Origin: a virus
Virus record (IMG/VR): IMGVR_UViG_3300009428_004071
Span: 1-26,619 of that record
Direction: 5' to 3' (one strand)
Length of the DNA stretch: 26,619 bases
Below the pieces are notes generated by a model. That model saw nothing but the letters and a program-made list of their open reading frames with translations. It searched no databases and was not told the DNA's origin. The position numbers and the translations under genes were made by a program. Shown piece after piece: positions 1-6,700 of the stretch (the stretch's first letter is position 1; every line of letters starts with the position of its first letter).

Positions 1-17
1 GTTAAAAAACAAAGCTA

Positions 18-114
18 ATAACGATTGAACTAGTCGTTATATGTGACCATTAATCAGCTTGAGGCTGATTAACAAAAAATCCCTGCAGGCAGTAATGCCA
101 GCAGGGATTTTTTT
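18..114 (+). terminator. Three consecutive hairpins ending in an intrinsic terminator
   Basis: Three perfect stems follow one another. ATAACGA (18-24) pairs with TCGTTAT (34-40). TAATCAGC (51-58) pairs with GCTGATTA (64-71). ATCCCTGC (79-86) pairs with GCAGGGAT (101-108) and runs into seven T. The last is a convincing Rho-independent terminator, probably for a gene or small RNA lying left of the window. The role of the first two stems is unknown; they could belong to the 3' part of a structured RNA. Confidence 0.7.
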
Positions 115-115
115 A

Positions 116-147
116 TGGACTCAGGTTCAAGTCCCGCCGCCACCAAT
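116..147 (+). repeat. Degenerate ssrA (tmRNA) 3'-end copy, probable att remnant
   Basis: GGTTCAAGTCCCGCCGCC followed by ACCA is the T-arm and 3' end of tmRNA. It shares 17 identical bases (GTTCAAGTCCCGCCGCC) with the better preserved copy on the - strand at 2393-2440, and the sequence after it (hairpin and T-run) matches too. This copy lacks part of the CTCC that normally precedes ACCA. The upstream tmRNA body is absent: the DNA before it is a terminator hairpin. It is best read as an attachment-site scar left by an island that uses ssrA as its target. The tmRNA identity rests on resemblance to the known E. coli 3' end. Confidence 0.6.
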
Positions 148-153
148 TTATAG

Positions 154-186
154 AAGGGCTTATCTGCAATGCTAAGCCCTTTTTCT
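154..186 (+). terminator. Terminator following the ssrA 3'-end copy
   Basis: GGGCTTA (156-162) pairs with TAAGCCC (173-179) and is followed by a T-run. The same hairpin and tail follow the - strand ssrA copy (2350-2387), so this is the ssrA terminator carried along with the attachment site. Confidence 0.65.
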
Positions 187-240
187 TTGTCTATTTTTGC
201 ATGACAACTTTATATTAATTCATTTTTAAACCTAACATCA

Positions 241-312
241 ACGTCGTGGCGCTTCGCCCACACCCGACCAAGAAGGGAAAAACTGCTTTCCCCTCTTGGA
301 TCACCCCAGCAG
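241..312 (+). repeat. Dispersed repeat, copy 1
   Basis: ACGTCGTGGCGCTTCGCCC and the bases after it match the - strand sequence of 7442-7512 with a few differences. Both copies contain an internal hairpin with CCAAGA and TCTTGG arms, and both continue into CCCAGC. No protein is credible here. It looks like a non-coding interspersed element of the host genome. The rest of 190-608 shows no gene and no other feature I can name. Confidence 0.6.
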
Positions 313-614
313 CTCCGGCAAAGTGTTGATCCTCATACCATAATAAAAATCGCCTAACGGCTCAGATAGTACATCCATGTACCCCTGAGCCTGTGCCATC
401 ATCCATGATGTCACTACGGCATTTTTATCATGTTATTTCGGACACTTCGGACGGAGACTCATCGAACCTGCTGGTTTATATTCATTAACATCGTTTATAT
501 GTCATCTGAGGCTCTATTTTGATTATTAATGCCCCTTCTTACTATTCCCTTTACTTCCACCAAGTAATCGTTTGTTATATATGTTGATTGGTATTTTTCA
601 TATAAGGGATGGTA

Positions 615-1709
615 ATGGCTGAAGGATTAATCACGTTTTTTAAATATGAACAATTTGGTTTGTATAAACGCAGTACTAATGGTGAACAGTATTGTGAGCC
701 CTTAGGTATGAGTGATGTACTTAATGACTTGGTAAGATGGCATAGTGATAGAGTAAGCTTACCGGATACATTACCTTGGAATGATGACACTCCTGGTTAC
801 AAGAACCGAAAGAAAGTTTATTTAAAAAGTATCGAAAGAAATGACGAAACTGGTGACTATTTACTAATCCTTTGGAGGGCCGTGGGAGGCGGTGATGGTG
901 TGTATGGTATACCAGCTAAAGCTGCTCTCGACGATGATAAATTATATAATGCGAACGAAGCAGCAGATGGAGAGGAGATTATTTGGGGCGAAGCTGCTTA
1001 CTATTGGTTTATTCCTACTTTAAATCACTTTTCATCAATTAAGTTTTCACGTTCGGTTGCAGATACTCTTTCACTTAACCATTATCTAAAAAGTTTTATT
1101 GAATTACACAGTACAATTCGCGAAAAACATGTAGAGGAAAAAGAGAATACTTTAGGTTTTCCATACCTAAGTATTTCATTTAAATCTGTAGATAGTAGTG
1201 CTCATTTATGGCTGAGAATTTTATCTAAACAAGTTACTAAACTAACTCAAGAAGCTGATCTTGAAGCAATAGCCCGAGATATTACACACTTGGTTAAGCG
1301 GGAGGAAATTAGCGCTTTAAATACAGATCATGAGGGCTGGGAGAGACTGCTTGCTGGTTTGCTATTTGTTTCAAGCACAAAAACAAAGCACACCCGTAAA
1401 GTTGAGGTTGTTATCGAGGTTAAGCCAACTCCTGAAGAGTTGAGAGAAATGCTTGAAACTTATAATGATCACTATGCTGGGGGAATTGACCCTTGGGTAA
1501 ATGTTGGTTTCAAAAAGGAAGGTGTTGGTGGTACGGTGTGGTTAAATAAATACGTTCTAAAAAATATACTCGCAGTCAGTGAAATAGCGAATAATGTAAA
1601 TGATACTGGACATTATTCAACGTCACGCCTTTTTGCTGCTTTACATCTTAGGAGAGACAGTTTACTGGCTCCATTGGGTTCAGTTGTTCACAAAGAAGCT
1701 GCTGCATAA
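615..1709 (+). CDS. Unrecognised soluble protein, first gene of a two-gene module
   Basis: I do not recognise this protein of about 364 residues. It has no signal peptide or membrane span, is rich in charged residues, and ends in Ala-Ala-Ala. ATG 615 is preferred over ATG 609 because AAGGG at 604-608 lies six bases before 615 but touches 609. The stop codon at 1709 directly abuts the ATG of the membrane-protein gene, so the two are almost certainly co-translated. Base composition is AT-rich, like the other cargo genes in this window. A soluble protein tightly coupled to a multi-pass membrane protein inside an integrase island resembles sensor-plus-effector phage-defence pairs. That is an analogy from layout; no motif supports it. 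Confidence 0.8.
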   Translation: MAEGLITFFKYEQFGLYKRSTNGEQYCEPLGMSDVLNDLVRWHSDRVSLPDTLPWNDDTPGYKNRKKVYLKSIERNDETGDYLLILWRAVGGGDGVYGIPAKAALDDDKLYNANEAADGEEIIWGEAAYYWFIPTLNHFSSIKFSRSVADTLSLNHYLKSFIELHSTIREKHVEEKENTLGFPYLSISFKSVDSSAHLWLRILSKQVTKLTQEADLEAIARDITHLVKREEISALNTDHEGWERLLAGLLFVSSTKTKHTRKVEVVIEVKPTPEELREMLETYNDHYAGGIDPWVNVGFKKEGVGGTVWLNKYVLKNILAVSEIANNVNDTGHYSTSRLFAALHLRRDSLLAPLGSVVHKEAAA

Positions 1710-2285
1710 ATGGTAGATGAAGTGAGGTCTAACTTGTGGGGTTTTAACTTTATTTTATGGAATGTATTTGTAATTTTTGTGCTCGCCTTCTTCGCTTATT
1801 GGGGGATGGATAAACTCGACTTAAAAGATCTGGAGCCTTTATTAGGAATATTGCAAAATACGTCTTCAATGGTATTTGCTATTGCAGGTATATGGATTGC
1901 TTATCTTTATCCAGAAGCTATAGCATCTATTATAAAAGATGGTAAGTCTACTGTTTATAATGGTTCAAATGACGATGTTAGTAGAGTTCGATTAATCGTT
2001 GGAGTTATCGCATTATCTGGTTTGGTGATGGGTTGCCTAATAATTTTTTCAATGGCCGTACCATTATTTCAAAAGTCTTCATTCTACTTAGACGAACCAA
2101 ACTTTTTTCGTGGTATAGGATTAATGTTCATATTCTCTCTTGCTTACATACAATTGTTTGCTGTGTATGTAATATTAGCTTCTAATATTAACTTTTTAAT
2201 TCGCCTTACTAATATGCAAGTCGAAGACAGACTTGATAAAAAACTGAATCCTTTAAAGAGTGTTAAGAAAGACAGCAATGATTAA
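1710..2285 (+). CDS. Four-helix membrane protein, second gene of the module
   Basis: This 191-residue protein has about four hydrophobic segments: near residues 10-31, 52-70, 93-119 and 134-166 (the last long enough to be one long or two short helices). The C-terminal tail is charged and Lys/Asp-rich and is probably cytosolic. I cannot assign a family. The ATG follows the previous stop without any gap, so translation is coupled. No independent promoter or terminator lies between the two genes. The convergent ssrA terminator at 2350-2387 lies just downstream and would stop this transcript too, since it has T/A-rich flanks on both sides. A membrane effector such as a pore-former is one possibility by analogy with other island pairs. 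Confidence 0.75.
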   Translation: MVDEVRSNLWGFNFILWNVFVIFVLAFFAYWGMDKLDLKDLEPLLGILQNTSSMVFAIAGIWIAYLYPEAIASIIKDGKSTVYNGSNDDVSRVRLIVGVIALSGLVMGCLIIFSMAVPLFQKSSFYLDEPNFFRGIGLMFIFSLAYIQLFAVYVILASNINFLIRLTNMQVEDRLDKKLNPLKSVKKDSND

Positions 2286-2349
2286 TAAATCAAAGGGATA
2301 GTTTAAAATAATTTAGAGATGCTGCAAAATTAATCTCATACTGTCATGC

Positions 2350-2387
2350 AAAGAAAAAGGGCTTAGCATTGCTGCTAAGCCCTTTCG
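2350..2387 (-). terminator. ssrA-type terminator, right copy
   Basis: On the - strand GGGCTTAGCAGCAATGCTAA begins a stem that closes with GCCC and is followed by TTTTTCTTTG. The reverse strand also has a CTTT tail, so it may work for the converging + strand module as well. It matches the hairpin at 154-186. Confidence 0.7.
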
Positions 2388-2392
2388 GTAAT

Positions 2393-2440
2393 TGGTGGAG
2401 GCGGCGGGACTTGAACCCGCATCCAGAAAGCCTACATTCA
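2393..2440 (-). ncRNA. ssrA: ssrA (tmRNA) 3'-end fragment, island attachment site
   Basis: Reading the - strand, AATGTAGG, then GGATGCGGGTTCAAGTCCC, then GCCGCCTCCACCA matches the 3' acceptor/T-arm end of tmRNA. Upstream (2441-2590 on the + strand) there is no tmRNA body: no tag ORF and no pseudoknot region. Only the 3' end regenerated by site-specific recombination is present. The intact gene would be at the other end of the island, outside what can be seen here. ssrA is a well-known target of tyrosine-integrase islands in gammaproteobacteria, and the integrase gene lies a few hundred bases away. Confidence 0.7.
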
Positions 2441-2596
2441 TTATTAGGTGTTGACTTTATTGCATTGCATAATACTTTCAGTTGCTTATGTGTTTAGTTG
2501 TGGCTGGTTGTGGTGATGTCTGCCGCCACTTTGTCGCCACTGCAAATGAAGTATGAAGATAGTTTTTAGTCGTAACTTGATAGTGAACTAGACCTA

Positions 2597-3220
2597 TTAA
2601 ACGCCAAAATAAGTAAATTTTATCCATTTCTTGCGATTCATCTCTATAAGTAAATACTTATATTTATTATTGTAATGTGATTCCTCATTGCTAGCACCTA
2701 AGCAGGACATCGAAATAAAGTGATTCATTAATATCAGTTTGGACGTTATTGAAATGAGTATTCGATAATTATGATGTTCAGGCTTAGGACCTACTAATTT
2801 AACTTTTCCTGCGACTATATTATCATCGTCAACTTTTTCTTGAATAAGATCCTTAATCAATGGGTCATAAAAAACTAATAACATGCTTAAATCGATCGGC
2901 TCAGTTGCATATTTAGACAAAACTTTTGAACCACAACATTTTATTGTGAGAAAGACAATTTCATTATCAAGTGATAATAGCTTTCCTCTTAAATGTTCAG
3001 CCTCTGCATTTTCCCTATACATCTTGTTCTGTTGAATTAGTCCCCAAAAAGCGAGGAATGCCCCAATTGGTCCTAAGGTGCCACCTATATAAGTTCCGAA
3101 ATAAGCCCAATCTTGAGAGTTGGCAGAAAGTTTATAATTAAATGTATAAAAGTAAGGCCCAAGTAAAAGTAAAAATATGAATATCCCAATGAATATTAGA
3201 GTTTCTTTTGTCAGCTTCAT
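2597..3220 (-). CDS. Membrane protein resembling AbiC-type phage abortive infection proteins
   Basis: This 207-residue protein has two N-terminal membrane helices (about residues 8-26 and 48-64). The linker between them reads DWAYFGTYIGGTLGPIGAFL, and a soluble domain rich in basic and aromatic residues follows. The WxxFGxxxGGxLGP segment and the topology resemble the putative phage abortive infection (AbiC-like) family as I remember it; the C-terminal domain is not diagnostic. Its ATG overlaps the integrase stop (ATGA, 3217-3220), so it is translationally coupled to the integrase gene. It sits between integrase and attachment site, a common position for island cargo. A phage-exclusion role is inferred from family and position. 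Confidence 0.6.
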   Translation of the reverse strand: MKLTKETLIFIGIFIFLLLLGPYFYTFNYKLSANSQDWAYFGTYIGGTLGPIGAFLAFWGLIQQNKMYRENAEAEHLRGKLLSLDNEIVFLTIKCCGSKVLSKYATEPIDLSMLLVFYDPLIKDLIQEKVDDDNIVAGKVKLVGPKPEHHNYRILISITSKLILMNHFISMSCLGASNEESHYNNKYKYLLIEMNRKKWIKFTYFGV

Positions 3221-4248
3221 TTTGAGTTTATTAATCCTGCTATTGGGTTTTTAGTAATCGCGTCGTCTAGGTGATCTGGTGCGAAGTGAGCGTAGCGCAT
3301 TGTGTCTTTGATATCTGAATGACCTAATACTTGTTTGAGTACCAAAATATTGCCACCATTCATCATAAAACGGCTGGCGAATGTGTGGCGTAAAATATGG
3401 GTCATTTAGCCTTCTGGGAATATTAAACCGGTTCGCTTTATTGCACGTTCGAATGATCTGCGGCACGGTCTGAATAATGGGCCGCGGACTCTTGGCAGCA
3501 TGTTTTCCAGTTCTTGGGCGATTGGTACGGTTCGGTTCTTTTTACCTTTGGTTTTTACAAAGGTAATACGGTTATGCGCTATTTGGCTACCTTTGAGGTT
3601 TTCAGCTTCTGACCATCGGCAGCCGGTTGCCAAACACACCATTACTATCGTTACCAGGTGTTCATATTCTGCATTGCGGCATTCGTCCAATACTATGGGT
3701 ATTTCTTCTGGGTAAAGGTAGGCCAGTTCAGTATCTTCAATTTTGAACTCAGGTAAACCCTCAAGCGGGTTAGGGTGAGTCCATTCGCCTAAGCGCTTTA
3801 ACTCCGAAAATACCGCGTTCAAATAGGCGTGTTCGTGGTTAATCGTGTTCGGTTTAACCTTGGTCTTTTTACCTTGAAAATCTTCTATCTCACCATCAAG
3901 ACGCATTTGGCGATAATTGGCAAAGTCGTTAATAGTTATCTTGCTGGCAACTGGGTCGTTCATACCATCGCAGGTTAACTGTAATTTTCGTAAACGGGTT
4001 TCAGGTTGTGCTAGTTGTTGGCCATGCAAGTCATACCAACGCTTGATTAGTTCCGATAACTTACGATTATCGACTTTCTCACCTAACCACGGCTTTTCAT
4101 CTACCTTTTTCATGGTGTAAAGTTCAAACGCAGTCGCTTCGCCTTTTGTGACAAATTTTTTGCGAATGCGTTTCCCTTCGCGGCCATTTGGGTAACACTC
4201 GCAAAGCCAAGGCTTATCACTGCTGTCTTTTTGGTTTCTAATACTCAT
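3217..4248 (-). pseudogene. int: P2-type tyrosine integrase interrupted by one in-frame stop
   Basis: A site-specific recombinase that would cut and join DNA at the ssrA attachment site. Residues 1-280 (4248-3406) hold the N-terminal arm-binding and core-binding domains and the first catalytic Arg (TGCRWSE). After TAA at 3406-3408 the same frame continues to 3217 with HILRHTF (His, Arg), LGHSD (His) and the nucleophile in MRYAHF (Tyr). Relatives usually have Gln at the stop position (GQ-THxLRHTFAS), so one C-to-T change, CAA to TAA, explains the break. No frameshift is needed. Without readthrough the product lacks the nucleophile. It lies 15 bases downstream of the coiled-coil membrane protein gene and overlaps the AbiC-like gene. 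The upstream ribosome-binding site is weak. Confidence 0.88.
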
Positions 4249-4263
4249 AGTAACAGTTGTCTA

Positions 4264-4866
4264 CTATTGAAAAATTTCAGACTGAAGCATCGCTATGGAA
4301 AATAAAACCCACATAGATATGAGAAATGTTGATGCTAAAAGTTTGGATATATACTTGAATTTAATGAACTGGTTTTCACCTTTTTTCACTTTCTCCCATT
4401 CAGTTTTTAATACCTCATGAGCGATTGTTTCTATATTAAATAGAATTTTTATACCATTTCTAGTTTCAGGCTTAAGCTGAACAGTCTCATCTCTTAATTT
4501 ATTGATTTCTTCTATAAGTTTTATGTGTTCTAACTTATTTAGTCGAAGTCTTATTTTGGTGGATAAAGAATTAATTTCACCTATCAATTCTACGCTTCGC
4601 ATTGCAGATACTAATCCGGATTCAATATTTTCAATTTCTAATCGTTCTTTTTGAACAAAAAAATTAGATCTTTCTGCTATTAACTTATAACTAATAGAAG
4701 AAAGATCTGATATCTCCTGCCTCAAAGCATCAATCCAAGCTTGCCTAAATTCAGACACTTTGTGTTCTTTTGCGATAATAGCAGTTGTCACTGCAATTAA
4801 AAAACCGATAAATGCGACGATAATCGGAACAATTATGTTAGATGAAAATAGTGTTTCTAAGCTCAT
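4264..4866 (-). CDS. Membrane protein with long coiled coil, unknown function
   Basis: The 200-residue protein has an N-terminal membrane helix (about residues 10-31), the segment HKVSEFRQAWIDALRQEIS, a long heptad-like helical region (about 45-135) and a second hydrophobic helix near the C terminus (about 173-194). This hairpin-like topology, with both ends in the membrane and a cytosolic coiled coil, occurs in uncharacterised proteins from accessory regions. The FRQxWIDALR motif is one I have seen in such proteins, but I cannot name a function. It is followed after 15 bases by the integrase and preceded by the SEFIR gene (gap of about 150 bases), all on the same strand. No clear ribosome-binding site is visible before its ATG. 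Confidence 0.7.
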   Translation of the reverse strand: MSLETLFSSNIIVPIIVAFIGFLIAVTTAIIAKEHKVSEFRQAWIDALRQEISDLSSISYKLIAERSNFFVQKERLEIENIESGLVSAMRSVELIGEINSLSTKIRLRLNKLEHIKLIEEINKLRDETVQLKPETRNGIKILFNIETIAHEVLKTEWEKVKKGENQFIKFKYISKLLASTFLISMWVLFSIAMLQSEIFQ

Positions 4867-5016
4867 AGGTGATTTAAACCTTCAAATTCATTTGTGCATT
4901 GTGACTTTAAGACGTTTAAGTCATCTTGCATTAATTGTGTTTGTTAATTTGTTAAAAGTTTAACTTACTTTTTCCTATATAGCTTTTATATTTACTCATT
5001 ATGTAGTCCTAATTGA

Positions 5017-5760
5017 CTAGAACTCAATAATACTATGTTGCTCTAAGTAATTAATTCCTGCGTCAGTAATACTATACAATTCATTGTTATATTCGTAGAT
5101 TAATTCAAGTTTCATGGCTTCATGTAAATATCGACTGAATGCCAATCTATGCATGGAGGTTGAATTTATTAGTCTCGCAAAATGTATAAGGTTATTAGGG
5201 TTTTTTTTATAGGTTTCAGCCATAGCCTTCATTACTTCTTTTATGCCATCAGCTGTTTTATCAGGTCTTGAACCTTCCATTGGTGTGAAAGGATTTAATC
5301 CTATTGCTGGCTTTTCATATAGAGGAGCATTTAAAAGTGTTCTAAGTACATCATCTAATCTGTACTCATTTTCTGAGTCATTCGAAAAATTAATATAGAG
5401 TTTGGTATTCAAGAAAGTTGGTCGATGATCTGTTCCCGGTTGTCTAATAATAGGAATCACTTTGTTTTTATCAATAGAAGACAACATTGATGATGTCATT
5501 ATCATTTTTTCGTAACCAACACCACCTTCACCAGCATTAGCTTTGGCAACGTATTTATCAGTACAAATCATAAGAACGTTATCGCATTGAGCCAACTGGG
5601 TTTCCATAAAGTGAGGCAAATCATCACCAGGCAGTAAATCCCATTGGTCTAATACAGCATCGACCCCACGGTTTCTCTGTGTTGTTGCAAAGTCTAAAAC
5701 CCATAATTTATGTTCAGCAGAGTCGTGCGAATAAGATATAAATACGCGTGGTGGATTCAT
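5017..5760 (-). CDS. SEFIR/TIR-domain protein with C-terminal winged-helix-like region
   Basis: The N-terminal domain (about residues 4-150) has the SEFIR/TIR features: VFISYSHDS (6-14), the LDQWDLLPGDDLP stretch (37-49), VLMICTDKY (62-70) and GGVGYEKM (79-86). Glu84 is a candidate catalytic residue. Bacterial TIR and SEFIR proteins are NAD-degrading or signalling effectors of anti-phage systems, and SEFIR proteins have been reported to protect against phage through NAD depletion. The C-terminal 75 or so residues look helical with a winged-helix pattern (YSITDAGINYLEQH near the end). AGGA before the ATG is a good ribosome-binding site. It lies 46 bases downstream of the BRCT gene, so the two are probably one operon. 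NADase activity here is inferred. Confidence 0.85.
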   Translation of the reverse strand: MNPPRVFISYSHDSAEHKLWVLDFATTQRNRGVDAVLDQWDLLPGDDLPHFMETQLAQCDNVLMICTDKYVAKANAGEGGVGYEKMIMTSSMLSSIDKNKVIPIIRQPGTDHRPTFLNTKLYINFSNDSENEYRLDDVLRTLLNAPLYEKPAIGLNPFTPMEGSRPDKTADGIKEVMKAMAETYKKNPNNLIHFARLINSTSMHRLAFSRYLHEAMKLELIYEYNNELYSITDAGINYLEQHSIIEF

Positions 5761-5806
5761 TATTTTTTCCTAATCTCTTATCACTAGATTGAATATTAAT
5801 CAGTCT

Positions 5807-6700
5807 CTAAAAAGAAGCCATCCACTGATCTTCACTGATAATAAATATATTGTGGCCTTTAGCCTGCATTGATTTTGCATGCTCTATTTTGCGGCCATGG
5901 CTTGAATACGCCCAATCTCGACTTGATAGTGAGCCGACTACGACATAATGAGTGGAGAGGGTAGGTGTTTTTTTAATAACGATAGCGCCAAGGTTTAGTG
6001 CTTTAGATTCTATTTCACTACGAGAGCCGCTTCTAAACTTACCAGTAAAACAGAAGCCATAATCTGTATGAGTGATAGTTTCTACAACATCAAACAGCTG
6101 AGTTGGGTTGTCCGATGCATCACCCGTTTCATTGAAGTCATTGCCTGTAACTTGGTTTACCAGTTGGTAAAGTTCAGAACATTCATCTTTGGTGATTATT
6201 CCGTCTTCTAGAATGTCGACTATTTTCTTTGCCAATACCGGGACTGGCCAAATATTAGCAATATCGGGATTACTTGTTAGCCATTGGGTGAGAAAAATGA
6301 CTTCTGATTCATTAATCTCTTGGTCAGCAGTAATCCCTTTTAAAATACCCAACAATACATTCAAGTGATCTTTACAACATGAATCATCTAAGTCTTTATA
6401 GGCAATGATGTCCTCTACTAGGCAGAAAATATCTTCATGCTCTTCATCTGTCATTATTCCATCTTCAAGAATGTCTTCTAAAGCATCGATTAAATCAACT
6501 GAATCAGGGTCGCTTTGTAAAAACTCATGGTCTTTAAGCCAAGCATTAAGGAATAACAGTTCAGCAGGTTTTAGACTTTCATCGCAAACAATTCCCGTTA
6601 ATAACCCTTTAAGTGAGCACAATGCCTTTTGTTGGTTATGGGTAAAATTACTGCGATTGTATGGTTGGCCATCTTTATCTAGTTGAGTTGATTTAGTCAT
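5807..6700 (-). CDS. TerB-like repeat plus BRCT-domain protein
   Basis: This 297-residue acidic protein contains two related helical repeats (about residues 25-100 and 110-187). They share the patterns LLxGIxxDxxxxxxExxFLxxWL and xILEDGIxTxxExxxLxxLV, reminiscent of TerB-like helical domains. A linker leads to a C-terminal BRCT domain (about 213-297) with the LigA-type start FCFTGKF, a central GAIV and a THYVVVG segment. BRCT domains bind phosphorylated partners or DNA ends. AAGGAAG lies before the ATG. It is the first gene of a probable operon with the SEFIR gene, which makes a DNA-end or damage sensor feeding an NAD-consuming effector conceivable; that pairing is my inference. A role in DNA repair alone is the alternative. 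Confidence 0.8.
   Translation of the reverse strand: MTKSTQLDKDGQPYNRSNFTHNQQKALCSLKGLLTGIVCDESLKPAELLFLNAWLKDHEFLQSDPDSVDLIDALEDILEDGIMTDEEHEDIFCLVEDIIAYKDLDDSCCKDHLNVLLGILKGITADQEINESEVIFLTQWLTSNPDIANIWPVPVLAKKIVDILEDGIITKDECSELYQLVNQVTGNDFNETGDASDNPTQLFDVVETITHTDYGFCFTGKFRSGSRSEIESKALNLGAIVIKKTPTLSTHYVVVGSLSSRDWAYSSHGRKIEHAKSMQAKGHNIFIISEDQWMASF

Larger units (their letters stand above)
2393..6700 (-). mobile_element. Integrase-bearing genomic island segment anchored at ssrA
   Basis: The segment starts at the ssrA 3' fragment and contains a tyrosine integrase and four cargo genes, all on the - strand. Three cargo genes have membrane or defence-type domains. Near the attachment site, GTGGCGACAAAGTGGCGGCA (- strand, about 2521-2550) contains near-repeats of TGGCG that could be arm-type integrase sites. 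The far boundary is not visible; 6700 is only the last gene that clearly belongs. Confidence 0.5.

Noticed and set aside
2393-2480. Complete tRNA gene (Leu or Ser type) suggested by the T-arm and CCA end
   Set aside because: No anticodon or D arm is found upstream; the sequence before the T-arm fits the tmRNA 3' end instead.
3251-3466. 71-codon ORF overlapping the integrase stop
   Set aside because: It is out of frame with the integrase; the true frame continues past TAA with conserved HxxR, GHS and Tyr motifs.
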